A stretch of DNA of 64,000 nucleotides from Pseudomonadota bacterium (GCA_018241205.1 JAFEEI010000016.1:24654-88653); one strand, 5' to 3'. Positions 19,250 to 27,923 are shown, counted from the stretch's first letter. The notes: generated by a model from the sequence alone, not told the origin. Program-made: numbers and translations.

Positions 19250-20215
19250 TTACAGCTTCTTGATTTGGTAACTTCCTCTTTTAAAACCTTGTACTTCGAT
19301 AATCTGCTGGATCTTTCTGCCATGGGGTGTGCGCGTAATATGCACGACCATATCAACCGCCTCTGCGATCAATGGCATAATCTCCGCAGGTGCTGAAGGA
19401 TTGCGTGAAATCAGGGATTCCAGGCGAGTGAGTCCTGATAGCGCATCATTGGCGTGCAAAGTTGCAGCCCCGCCTTCGTGACCGGTGTTCCAGGCATCGA
19501 GCAAGTCCAATGCTTCAGGGCCTCTAACTTCACCGACCAGAATGCGATCCGGGCGCATACGCAAGGTTGTTTTGAGCAATTGCGTCATATCAACATCGAG
19601 TGTGGTGTGATACTGGACAAAATTCTGGGCAGCACATTGAATCTCGCCGGTATCCTCCAAGATGAAGATGCGCTCATCCGGGTCACTGCGAACCATTTCA
19701 TTGATAATGGCGTTGATCAGGGTTGTTTTGCCTGATCCGGTTCCACCAATAACTAGAATGTTGCGGTGCTTGCGCACAGCCTCTCTAATGACATCAGAGT
19801 GTCTTGGCGACAACACGCCGGTTTCCACATATTGCTCAAGGGTGAAAATCTTGATGGCTTTTTTACGAATGGCAAAAGTGGGGGATGAAACAATGGGGGG
19901 TAGTTGACCGGCAAAGCGCGAATTATCGAGCGGGAATTCACCTTCAATCATCGGGTTGAATCGATTGACTTCCTTACCGTGGTATCCGGCAACCGTTTTG
20001 ATAACGGCTTCAACCTGGGCAGACTGGATATTTCCGATATGTTGTATCTTTTTACCCAGCTTCTCTTGCCAGATACGGCCATCGGCATTGACCATGATTT
20101 CAACCGTCTCAGGATCTTGCAGTGCGGACAGTATTTCCCGCGCATCGCGCTCCAGCTTGCTCTTTGCTCGGTCTTTAACGGTTGCAATGTGAGGTAATTG
20201 ATCTTGCGACGTCAT
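19250..20215 (-). CDS. trbB: TrbB/VirB11-type secretion ATPase
   Basis: A 321-residue cytoplasmic hexameric ATPase of the VirB11/PulE class. Walker A GGTGSGKTT (157-165), Asp box ILEDTGEIQ (185-193), Walker B around RILVGEVRGPEALDLL (224-239) and His box GHEGGAATLHAND (245-257) are all intact. It is the first structural gene of the transfer operon, right after the trbA-like regulator as in RP4. Confidence 0.95.
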   Translation of the reverse strand: MTSQDQLPHIATVKDRAKSKLERDAREILSALQDPETVEIMVNADGRIWQEKLGKKIQHIGNIQSAQVEAVIKTVAGYHGKEVNRFNPMIEGEFPLDNSRFAGQLPPIVSSPTFAIRKKAIKIFTLEQYVETGVLSPRHSDVIREAVRKHRNILVIGGTGSGKTTLINAIINEMVRSDPDERIFILEDTGEIQCAAQNFVQYHTTLDVDMTQLLKTTLRMRPDRILVGEVRGPEALDLLDAWNTGHEGGAATLHANDALSGLTRLESLISRNPSAPAEIMPLIAEAVDMVVHITRTPHGRKIQQIIEVQGFKRGSYQIKKL

Positions 20216-20243
20216 GCGAATACTCCAACAACTTACACATTAC

Positions 20244-20261
20244 ATTACAATATAACGTAAT
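20244..20261. promoter_or_regulatory. dyad in the trbA-trbB gap, possible trb operator
   Basis: An imperfect palindrome with arms ATTAC and GTAAT separated by eight AT-rich bases, 29 bases upstream of the trbB ATG. In RP4 the trbB promoter is repressed from this gap by TrbA and KorB. A binding role here is inferred from position. Confidence 0.35.
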
Positions 20262-20305
20262 TATATTTTGCGCAATACTTTTTTTACTGCTCTTTATTAT
20301 TTTGT

Positions 20306-20677
20306 TTATTGCTTACTTTTATTTTTCAATAAAAATGCTCTATTCTTTTTATCCCATTGCTCGACTTGATACGCCTCAAATTCACTCAAAACACCCCCCT
20401 TCCAGACAAAACCTTTGGGCAAATGTTTTAGCCTTCGATTGGTTAATGCTTCAAGATCAGCCGCGCTCATATCCGAACTATCCAATAGCATTGGCAGTGG
20501 AGTCTCGAGTGCTTCTGCGACGGCTTCTATAATCCTGAGTGATGGATTGGCTTTGTCATTGGTCAGATCGGTAAAAAAAGAGATGGAGACCCCCGCCTTC
20601 TCTGCCAATTCTGACTTGGTCATATCCTTTTCATCAAGGATACGCAAAATATTTGTGATTAAGATTAAATTGTACAT
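20306..20677 (-). CDS. trbA: TrbA-type transfer repressor (XRE helix-turn-helix)
   Basis: A 123-residue DNA-binding protein. The helix-turn-helix (about residues 19-40) reads KSELAEKAGVSISFFTDLTN, followed by ANPSLRIIEAVAEALETPLPMLL, which agrees closely with RP4 TrbA as I remember it; the C-terminal part (EFEAYQVEQWDKKNRAFLLK) also resembles the KorA/TrbA dimer tail. TrbA represses the mating genes, and the gene is directly upstream of trbB exactly as in IncP plasmids. A KorB-like palindrome lies just before its start. Confidence 0.82.
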   Translation of the reverse strand: MYNLILITNILRILDEKDMTKSELAEKAGVSISFFTDLTNDKANPSLRIIEAVAEALETPLPMLLDSSDMSAADLEALTNRRLKHLPKGFVWKGGVLSEFEAYQVEQWDKKNRAFLLKNKSKQ

Positions 20678-21196
20678 ATAATAGCCCTGTCATTTTTAGG
20701 GTTTAAGCAGCTTAACTAATCCGCACCATTGTTTTGCAGTAGTATTGCTGCTATTTTAATCCAAAATAAATACACAAATTCATTAATTCAATGGAGGGCG
20801 AAATAATAGTTTCGTTATATGCATAGCTTGTGGATAATTATTAATAGTAGGTTTAAAATAGAAATTTAAACTTTTAATTTATCACGCCATTGATTTATAT
20901 CAATATAATTAATATTAATAGTTACCTTAGAATGCTATGAATAGAGGCTAGATGAGTAGCTGATGGAAAACTTGGCGAATCTAAAAACGTAACCCGTTTT
21001 CTGATACGAGAGGTTAGGCATTCAATAATAAACTGAACAAGAAGAACAAAAATGCAAAAACAACTTTTGCGCGGTTTTATTTGTTGATGACTGCATCCAT
21101 CGTTTCTATCTTTCTAATCATAAATTGGCAGAATTATTTAATCCAAATAAATATTCTTACCCGGTATAACGAGCGCAAGTTAGGTCCAAGATAAAA
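20678..21196. other. divergent regulatory region between trbA and korB
   Basis: About 520 AT-rich bases without a gene. It contains the KorB-like palindrome at 20701, a second dyad AAAACG-N5-CGTTTT (20984-21000), and two copies of TTTAATCCAAA(A)TAAATA near 20755 and 21137. It must hold the promoters of both trbA and korB. Confidence 0.6.
20701..20716. promoter_or_regulatory. KorB-like operator upstream of trbA
   Basis: The 13-base perfect palindrome TTAAGCAGCTTAA has the same length and centre as the RP4 KorB operator TTTAGC-S-GCTAAA and differs at one symmetric pair of positions plus the central base. It lies 24 bases upstream of the trbA ATG and the korB homologue is divergent, so autoregulation and trb control by KorB are plausible. 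Inference from pattern and position. Confidence 0.55.
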
Positions 21197-22252
21197 ATGA
21201 CAGAGAAAAAAAAGGAAAATATAAAAGGGCTTGTTGCTCCTATCGGTGCAACAGAAATTGATATTACGCTGATCAGCGAAGATATTCATCAACCCAGAAA
21301 GGAATTTAATCAGGAAACGTTACGAGAATTAACGGAGACAATTAAATTACGCGGGGTGAAATCACCCATATCGGTTCGCCCCAATCCGGATAAACCAGGA
21401 ACCTATATTATTAACCATGGGGCAAGACGCTATCGTGCCAGCATCAATGCCGGGTTAACAAAGATTCCTGCATTCATTGATACCGATTACAGTGAAGCGG
21501 ATCAGGTGATCGAAAATCTGCAAAGAGATGATTTAACTTCCAGAGAGATTGCTGACTTTATAGGGCGACAACTGGCAGGCGGTAAAACCAAGTCTGAAAT
21601 TGCCAGACTCATTGGCAAAACCAATCCTTATATCACCATGCATGCCACACTCCTTGATCTACCAGATCCTTTACGTGAAGTGTACCGGACAGGCCGTTGC
21701 ACGGATGTCACAGCACTCTATGATTTAACGAGGTTGTATAAAGCCAATAGGGATGAAGTAATCACTTGGCTGGCACTCAGCACACAAGAAGAGATATCAC
21801 GATTGGATGTATACCAATTCAGTAAATTCTTAAAACTGAAAAAAACGCCCCCGTCTAATTCTGCGGATGATCGAGCATCCAATACCGAAGGCAAATCGAA
21901 TCCCACTTCAGTTAATAACAACGATCAAAAACAAACCACGCCGAATTCATTGCTGGACTCTATTTACAATTTGATTAAGAAAGACAAACGCAAGCCACAG
22001 GATTTAATGCTTGATTTATCTAACGATAACAAGGAATTTCTCCAAAGCAAAATAAAGAACTATTTTGAGCAAGGCAGAAATTGCCAAAATATCGTTCAGT
22101 TCACCATCAAAGCGCTTCAAGATGGCAGTTTCTCAGCCAAGGGCAGTGGCGCACTGCAATTGGTTGCCTTTCTACACGGTATGGAAAGATCAGAGTCTTT
22201 CGATCTCATGAAAGTACTGGAAGAAATTGCCAGACAACAGGAAGCGGGATAA
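21197..22252 (+). CDS. korB: KorB/ParB-family regulator and partition protein
   Basis: A 351-residue ParB-type protein. The N-terminal ParB domain carries the CTP-binding box GARRYRAS (about residue 75) and the following NLQRDDLTSREIADFIGRQL, then a helix-turn-helix (about 130-155, KTKSEIARLIGKTNPYITMHATLLDLP). A Ser/Asn-rich linker leads to a C-terminal domain (about 300-345) where KorB has its SH3-like dimer domain. In IncP plasmids KorB both represses transfer and replication promoters and serves in partition. No incC/parA partner is next to it, so the regulatory role is the more likely one here. Confidence 0.8.
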   Translation: MTEKKKENIKGLVAPIGATEIDITLISEDIHQPRKEFNQETLRELTETIKLRGVKSPISVRPNPDKPGTYIINHGARRYRASINAGLTKIPAFIDTDYSEADQVIENLQRDDLTSREIADFIGRQLAGGKTKSEIARLIGKTNPYITMHATLLDLPDPLREVYRTGRCTDVTALYDLTRLYKANRDEVITWLALSTQEEISRLDVYQFSKFLKLKKTPPSNSADDRASNTEGKSNPTSVNNNDQKQTTPNSLLDSIYNLIKKDKRKPQDLMLDLSNDNKEFLQSKIKNYFEQGRNCQNIVQFTIKALQDGSFSAKGSGALQLVAFLHGMERSESFDLMKVLEEIARQQEAG

Positions 22253-22291
22253 TTTAGACTTGCTATCAATCCTACTAACAACTAATTTGAA

Positions 22292-22663
22292 ATGACGACA
22301 CCCGCAAAGCTACGAATGATCGTAATGAATGGACAAAAGATTCTACAAACTCAGAATAATAATGAATGGGAGACGATTGGCACTATCAAGAAGATTGATG
22401 AGGGCATCAAGCCTGGTGTCTACAATATTTATTTAGCTAAAACTCCGAGTGATAAAAAACAATATGAAGGACAAATCATCCATGTTGATAAAGATAATGC
22501 TGTTTTTTATCAGCAGGTCAATAAGGATTATATTGTGCATCAATTAAATGCTGTTGATGGCAAAGCTATTGCTGGGAAAAATGTGGTTATTGCTTATGAT
22601 GGAGAGAAAGCTACGTTAACCCTAATAGATACGCTTAAGAATAGAAGATCACTGAAAATTTGA
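22292..22663 (+). CDS. KfrB-like domain protein
   Basis: A 123-residue protein whose second half (YEGQIIHVDKDNAVFYQQ, then AIAGKNVVIAYDGEKATL) resembles the KfrB domain found in IncP plasmid maintenance proteins and at the ends of some plasmid relaxase/primase proteins. The first half (MIVMNGQKILQTQNNNEW) looks like a small beta domain. It follows korB by 39 bases on the same strand and probably shares its transcript. The molecular role of KfrB is not well known; the assignment is by pattern. Confidence 0.55.
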   Translation: MTTPAKLRMIVMNGQKILQTQNNNEWETIGTIKKIDEGIKPGVYNIYLAKTPSDKKQYEGQIIHVDKDNAVFYQQVNKDYIVHQLNAVDGKAIAGKNVVIAYDGEKATLTLIDTLKNRRSLKI

Positions 22664-22701
22664 TTGGGTAAATTTGTCGAACTGCTTTGAACAATCTATT
22701 C

Positions 22702-23997
22702 TTATGAAAGTGAAGCTAGAAGCCTTAAAGGACTCAAGCATGATTCTTTTAATACGGGTTTAATACTTAGAACTCGCCCTCTCGAAGCAAGAATATTAAA
22801 TACATAGTTTTCCACCTTTAAACACTTAGAGATATCTCTATTCAAGTATGCTTTAGAAAACAACTTGAACTCGTCAGGAAAAATAGTTGAAATATCGAAA
22901 AATGAAAAATCTCTAACCCCCTCTACAGCGATGAACTTAGCACCAGATCCTTTTAGCAAGCACTCTTTTCCATATTCATTAGCGTAAATTACCCGCAAAA
23001 AGAACAATAGCTTTAGGGGAGATAAACCATTCTGCTCAATCAAAATTAAGCAATCCGTTAAGCAATAAATATTACTCTTATCTATTAATCCGAAACTTTG
23101 ATGCGCATCCCTAGCAACACGCTTCACAACAATACAACACTCTTCAATGTATCTTATATCCTTAACGGTGAATCCACGCCAAAATCCATTCACGAATGAA
23201 TTTGAATGATGCAAACTTTCTTCATGATAATTCGATCGAATGCTTCCCCTTACTATCCTGCAAAAAGAATTCAAGTCCAATGAAGAAACTTGCGCTCTAA
23301 TATTATTAATTATCTCAGCTATTTGTTGATAGCCGCGATAATATCGATAATCCAAGCGATGCATATTTTCGCGTAACTTGCCCACTGTAACTACTATTTC
23401 CTTTCCTCTATTAGACGAGGCATCCCTTAAACTAATTTTTTTTGTTGACCCGCAAGCGGTCAAAATGATCAAATAAAACCCACCCTCAATCTTTGAAAAT
23501 ATTTTTTGCGGTAGTTGGTAAACATAATTAATCATGCTATTTTCCAACAATATTGTTCTAAATTTTAAAAACCTAGATGAATTAATTATTGAATCAGGAA
23601 CAATCGCGATTAGCGTACCGCCTGCTTTAAGCAATTTCCTAGCCTGCATAATAAATGCGATTTCGATAGGCACGTATTCACCTTCAAAATCAATCCAAGA
23701 CTCTGCTTTTGCAGAAAAGGGAGGATTTGTCAAAACCAGATCAAATCTCTGTGAAATATTTTTCTGAGACCAAGCGATAAAGTCAGCATGAATTAACGAG
23801 TGCGATTTCAACCGAGTAGAAAGTGCATCCAATCTGGATTTATCAATATCTATCAAAGTATATTGATAATTTCTCTTTTCAAATGTCGATAATAAAGCCC
23901 CTTCACCTACAGCAGGCTCTAGAACTGTGCGAGCAGTTTTTGGCACGTGCTTACGTATTATTTCAACTATAAATGATGGTGTTGGATGAAATTTCAT
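22702..23997 (-). CDS. N6-adenine-type DNA methyltransferase of a putative defence cassette
   Basis: A 431-residue SAM-dependent DNA methylase. Motif I is VLEPAVGEGALLSTF (about residues 20-35) and motif IV is LTNPPFSAKAESW (about 94-106), the NPPF form used by adenine-N6 enzymes. The C-terminal half (from about 215) lacks methylase motifs and resembles a target-recognition region (SLDLNSFCRIVRGSIRSNYHEES). No nuclease domain is visible in it. It is the last gene of a four-gene AT-rich operon and its ATG shares a base with the preceding stop (TAATG). In such a setting it most likely marks self DNA, but methylation as the attacking or sensing activity cannot be excluded. Confidence 0.82.
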   Translation of the reverse strand: MKFHPTPSFIVEIIRKHVPKTARTVLEPAVGEGALLSTFEKRNYQYTLIDIDKSRLDALSTRLKSHSLIHADFIAWSQKNISQRFDLVLTNPPFSAKAESWIDFEGEYVPIEIAFIMQARKLLKAGGTLIAIVPDSIINSSRFLKFRTILLENSMINYVYQLPQKIFSKIEGGFYLIILTACGSTKKISLRDASSNRGKEIVVTVGKLRENMHRLDYRYYRGYQQIAEIINNIRAQVSSLDLNSFCRIVRGSIRSNYHEESLHHSNSFVNGFWRGFTVKDIRYIEECCIVVKRVARDAHQSFGLIDKSNIYCLTDCLILIEQNGLSPLKLLFFLRVIYANEYGKECLLKGSGAKFIAVEGVRDFSFFDISTIFPDEFKLFSKAYLNRDISKCLKVENYVFNILASRGRVLSIKPVLKESCLSPLRLLASLS

Positions 23998-24896
23998 TAC
24001 AATATCGTAAACATATAAAAGTGCTTGCGCCCCACCCCGCTACTACGCCCAACCTTTTTCTTTGGTTGATCGTAAAGCAACCTTATACCCTCAGGCTTTT
24101 CCAGAATGTATAAAAGCGCTCCTACAGTGTTTGGCTTTGTTCCTATCGGAACAACATAAATATGTTCACACGATTCGCTAGAACCCGCCTCTCTTAATAT
24201 TGCCAATGCACTTTTGGGGCTACTTGCACTACAGTAACTAATTCGCCCCTTAAACTTATACTCCTTAAGAGTTGGCATGTTGCTACGTATAGATTTTGAT
24301 TCCCATCCCGATTGAAAAGCAGGAACACCAAATACGATTTTTGCCTCATCCTCGCTAACATCATATGTTTCGATAGCATTTAACAATCGAGTTCCTTCAA
24401 ATCCTAGAAAGAAAACAAACTTCCGTGGTGAATGCGAATCAACCGGCAAAGATATAGTAGGTATTCCATTCCCCTCAAACCCAATAATTGAATCAGAAAG
24501 CGTGAAAGTTTCCTGCTCAAAAATTGGAGAGTTTCCCGAATAGTTTTTAGGTTCAACATAAAGTATTAAAACTTCAAGCTTTGGAATACTTGCTATTGCT
24601 TTAATGACTAGAGCCAGCTCAGGAACATCTAAGCTTGTCGAGTCCAAAATCAAAGAAGATATATTTTTCTCTTTCAAATAAATTGGAAAATTATGACACT
24701 CAATAGAATCTCCATTAACAACTAAATTCAGCTGTTCTTTGTCATATATTAATTCAATCGAGCTATTGGTATACTTTTCCACATATTGAATAGAGTATTG
24801 AGTTCTATCATCTATGGAACTTCCAAATATTCCAAGATCAAAGGATTTCGGCAATACATATTCGGCATCATGAAATGCAGCTTTAACGTCAATCAT
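23997..24896 (-). CDS. unknown protein of the putative defence cassette
   Basis: A 299-residue protein I cannot assign. It alternates short hydrophobic strands and helices (SSLILDSTSLDVPELALVIK, KLEVLILYV, KFVFFLGFEGTRLLNAIE, EHIYVVPIGTKPNTVGALLY, RLLYDQPKKK), which suggests two Rossmann-like halves. The stretch PIGTKPNTVGALLYIL followed by LLYDQP recalls the GTK-type ligand loops of CARF-like sensor domains, but this is only a resemblance. No membrane segment or catalytic signature is evident. It overlaps the ATPase gene upstream by ATGA and the methylase downstream by one base, so the four products are probably made in fixed proportion. Confidence 0.75.
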   Translation of the reverse strand: MIDVKAAFHDAEYVLPKSFDLGIFGSSIDDRTQYSIQYVEKYTNSSIELIYDKEQLNLVVNGDSIECHNFPIYLKEKNISSLILDSTSLDVPELALVIKAIASIPKLEVLILYVEPKNYSGNSPIFEQETFTLSDSIIGFEGNGIPTISLPVDSHSPRKFVFFLGFEGTRLLNAIETYDVSEDEAKIVFGVPAFQSGWESKSIRSNMPTLKEYKFKGRISYCSASSPKSALAILREAGSSESCEHIYVVPIGTKPNTVGALLYILEKPEGIRLLYDQPKKKVGRSSGVGRKHFYMFTIL

Positions 24897-26851
24897 AACA
24901 GCCGCCCCTGAGAGGGCAAATCATCTGCAATTTCTACATCAGATATTCTTAACCTCTTCTTCAAAGGAGCACTAATTCCCATAATTCCATTTGAATATAA
25001 GCTCTTAAAATCTGAAACTTCAATTTCAATTTTTCTACCCTTGCGATAACTGATAAAGAAAAATGGGGCATATATTGGATTCAACACGTAATCAAACGGT
25101 AAAAAATTTGGTGATTTACTCTTAGTATTTTCAGTTGGCAATAATACACTCCACTTTTCAGCCTCTTGAATAAACTTAATATCTTCTGAGTCCAAATTAG
25201 AATGATCGCCCCTAATACTAAAATGTGTAACCTCAGGCTCACTTTGAGAAAATCTATCTTGACAAAGCTGGAATATCTTACCAAGCCCTTTAACAAAATT
25301 ATTTAATTGGAATCCAAGAGGTGTAAATCGCTGTATTTCAGTAAATAATTCTTCACTGGTACTTCTTGCTGCCAGATGCTGAATAGGCCTGCCTATTACA
25401 ATACTATTTAGTGTTTTATCTAACTCTGAAAAACTAAATGCAGTTTTGCACAACTCTAGAAAATGTCTGACATTACCGCCTGAAAGCGCAACATAAACAT
25501 CAAACCCAGAATAAAAAGAACTATTTGCTTTAAATGACTTTGCAATCCTTAAATAGCAGCCTAAAAAATTATTATGCTCCCATGCAGTTGAATTTGTGAA
25601 TCGGTTTTCTTTTCCATTAACCAAACTCAATAATTCATTATGTATATCCGTCACAGCTAAAGATTGTCTATATAAAATAGAAGAACAAATAATGGAAGCT
25701 TTTCTAAAGGATTCATGAACAAAGTCATTTGCCATCAAAACCTTCTCTGAACGAAAATTAAGGGCGGCTTCTATTTCAGATAAAAGCTTTTTCTTGTAAA
25801 CAACGGTTTCAAATATTTCATCTGCAAGATCCTGATGACTTCTTCCCGGAAATATTTTATCCACAATAATTTTTCGATCAGCTTCCGTCAACGAAAAATC
25901 AATATGACTTTTAGCACTACCAATCGCAGATAACACAGATGGTGCAGCTATAGTAAATTTTTTAATTAATATTTCAGCTACAAAATCAGAAAAACCACTT
26001 TTTTCAATCTCTTTATCAAGATTAACTACCGAATAATCAGCCTTATTCTCCAAACTTTCGTCACTTAAAGTTAATGCCTCGGACATGCCATTTACTTTAA
26101 TAGCAATGTTAAATACCAACGGCGGCTCAGAGTGTTTAATTTTTGTATTTATTACTCTTTGCTGATAATTAAGCAGATTTTCATACTCATCTACGTATAC
26201 ATAAAATTTTGACAGCGCAAATACTTTTGACTTTTTGATTGAATCTATAACGAATGCCAAAAATGATGGTGGAACTTTCTCTATCACATTCTCTTTATTT
26301 ATATTTTGGACAAAACTTTCTGTTTTTCTAAGCCTAGAACAGGTTTCCGAAATCACCTCATGAAAATCTTCGCTTCTATATCCATAATCTTTTATGCCAG
26401 AAAAAGCTATTGCCTCAACATCTTTTCCAAAGAACTGCGGATATGAACTCTTTGCGACAGCAACTACACTATTAAGCACCTCCACTACCAAACTCAAAAT
26501 TAAATAATGATCAAAGATAGATATCCACTCAGATTCTTCAACTTGTCTTTTTTGCATTAGCCTAAGAAATTGAGTATCTGCCTTCCAGTAAATACCTATT
26601 TTTTTTATGGCGTCATCAGAAATACTTTCTCTTTGTGTTGAAAATTGACTGTAAAACGAAAGATATCTAAGCAACATTGTTTTACCACATCCTCTACCAC
26701 CCTCCAAACGAGTTGGCATATCCGATGTTAAATCAATGTTTTCTAAAAATTTAGGTCGCACAAATTCAAGCCAAACGTCCTTTCCGAAATGCTCAGTTCT
26801 ATTTTTAGTTAAGGAATTTCTCACTTGAATAATTTCATCTTGTGTAGACAT
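24893..26851 (-). CDS. ORC/AAA-like P-loop ATPase of the putative defence cassette
   Basis: A 652-residue protein with Walker A GGRGCGKT at residues 51-58 and Walker B FYVYVDEYE at 216-224, followed by an arginine-rich sensor stretch (VFNIAIKVNGMSEAL). The early P-loop, the DEYE box and a helical lid with a later winged-helix-like C-terminus fit ORC/Cdc6-type or STAND-like ATPases of bacterial conflict systems. The C-terminal third (about 480-650) has no motif I know. It starts five bases after the phosphoribosyltransferase-like gene. Likely the sensor or motor of the system (inference). Confidence 0.78.
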   Translation of the reverse strand: MSTQDEIIQVRNSLTKNRTEHFGKDVWLEFVRPKFLENIDLTSDMPTRLEGGRGCGKTMLLRYLSFYSQFSTQRESISDDAIKKIGIYWKADTQFLRLMQKRQVEESEWISIFDHYLILSLVVEVLNSVVAVAKSSYPQFFGKDVEAIAFSGIKDYGYRSEDFHEVISETCSRLRKTESFVQNINKENVIEKVPPSFLAFVIDSIKKSKVFALSKFYVYVDEYENLLNYQQRVINTKIKHSEPPLVFNIAIKVNGMSEALTLSDESLENKADYSVVNLDKEIEKSGFSDFVAEILIKKFTIAAPSVLSAIGSAKSHIDFSLTEADRKIIVDKIFPGRSHQDLADEIFETVVYKKKLLSEIEAALNFRSEKVLMANDFVHESFRKASIICSSILYRQSLAVTDIHNELLSLVNGKENRFTNSTAWEHNNFLGCYLRIAKSFKANSSFYSGFDVYVALSGGNVRHFLELCKTAFSFSELDKTLNSIVIGRPIQHLAARSTSEELFTEIQRFTPLGFQLNNFVKGLGKIFQLCQDRFSQSEPEVTHFSIRGDHSNLDSEDIKFIQEAEKWSVLLPTENTKSKSPNFLPFDYVLNPIYAPFFFISYRKGRKIEIEVSDFKSLYSNGIMGISAPLKKRLRISDVEIADDLPSQGRLL

Positions 26852-26856
26852 CTTGT

Positions 26857-27756
26857 TTACCTTCGAACCAATGGCTGAAACACATCATCTTCATACCAAT
26901 ACAAAGGAAGAGTTGCATTTGGAGTTGAATGATAATAAGAAAAACACAACGATAACTCTTTGTACCCCAAGGAAACAGATCCTCTTAAGCGCTTGTTTAC
27001 AAATTTCTTCTCCACATCCAAATACAACTGTTTCAGATCTTTAATTTCAAGATTTTTTTTAGAATTAAAGAAACTATCCGAATCATTAACAGTTTCTACA
27101 GGATGAATTTTTACTTGGGGAAATTCTTTTTTTACATTTGCAATACCTGTTTCGTGCGCCAAAAGAGGAATGTAGTAAAACTCAGCATCAACCAATGTGC
27201 TATCTATATGCTTTTTAAGAAACTCCAAAAACTGTTCCCCAGAAGCTATAACATCATCGATAAAAACAAACTGCCTTATGCCATTACGATACATATCTCC
27301 AATCAACCACGGCCAAGACATGTAGTCGTCGGAAATATTTAGCTCACGCTTATATAGCCTTGCTACTGATGGACCACTTTTGGATGGGGGATCAAGATCA
27401 CGAATAACAGGTATCAATCGAATTGGATTACCGCTACCACGACGAGACAAAATTTCCAAATAATTATCTCCATGTAATACATCCCAAGGGGTAGGATATA
27501 CTGCATTTGTTAATGCGGAATCAAGTGCGTACAAAAGGAGAGCCTTTGTTTGGCCTGCAGATCTATAAATTAAATTATCCAACATTAACGCTGAAAGCAG
27601 TTGTTCCTCAGAGGTTTTAAAGTTACTTAACCAAACATCCAAATTATCATAACTAATCGAATCCCAGATATTTTGTTCAATCAATAGTCGGGAGCTTTGC
27701 TTCACCCTCGCCATATAATCCGTCAACTCATGTAAGCAATCCTTATAAGATTTCAT
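26857..27756 (-). CDS. phosphoribosyltransferase-like protein of the putative defence cassette
   Basis: A 299-residue protein with the PRPP-binding signature of type I phosphoribosyltransferases, FVFIDDVIASGEQFLEF, at 163-179 (hydrophobic strand, two Asp, then the loop with Ser/Gly). The N-terminal 100 residues are helical, and the C-terminus ends in SYYHSTPNATLPLYWYEDD, a pattern I associate with PRTase-like proteins of defence operons rather than with salvage enzymes. No purine or pyrimidine salvage genes are nearby. It is the first gene of the four-gene operon, about 80 bases after a well-formed promoter. It may modify a nucleotide or protein during phage attack; this is inference. Confidence 0.78.
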   Translation of the reverse strand: MKSYKDCLHELTDYMARVKQSSRLLIEQNIWDSISYDNLDVWLSNFKTSEEQLLSALMLDNLIYRSAGQTKALLLYALDSALTNAVYPTPWDVLHGDNYLEILSRRGSGNPIRLIPVIRDLDPPSKSGPSVARLYKRELNISDDYMSWPWLIGDMYRNGIRQFVFIDDVIASGEQFLEFLKKHIDSTLVDAEFYYIPLLAHETGIANVKKEFPQVKIHPVETVNDSDSFFNSKKNLEIKDLKQLYLDVEKKFVNKRLRGSVSLGYKELSLCFSYYHSTPNATLPLYWYEDDVFQPLVRR

Positions 27757-27844
27757 CTCTTACATCCATTTTGTGGCAATTTACTGCCTATTATCTTTTC
27801 CAAAAAATTGGTCCAATAAGCCTCGATGATTTCAGACCAGGAAA

Positions 27845-27873
27845 TATATAGCTTGTAGCTTATACATCGTCAA
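27845..27873 (-). promoter_or_regulatory. promoter of the four-gene defence-like operon
   Basis: On the minus strand TTGACG (27873-27868) is followed after exactly 17 bases by TATATA (27850-27845). The predicted start of transcription near 27838 leaves a leader of about 80 bases before the ATG at 27756. This is one of the cleanest sigma-70-type matches in the accessory region. Confidence 0.6.
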
Positions 27874-27923
27874 GATCTATCTCTGTAAATATAGGATAAC
27901 GCCTCTTTAAGCTGATGCTCATT

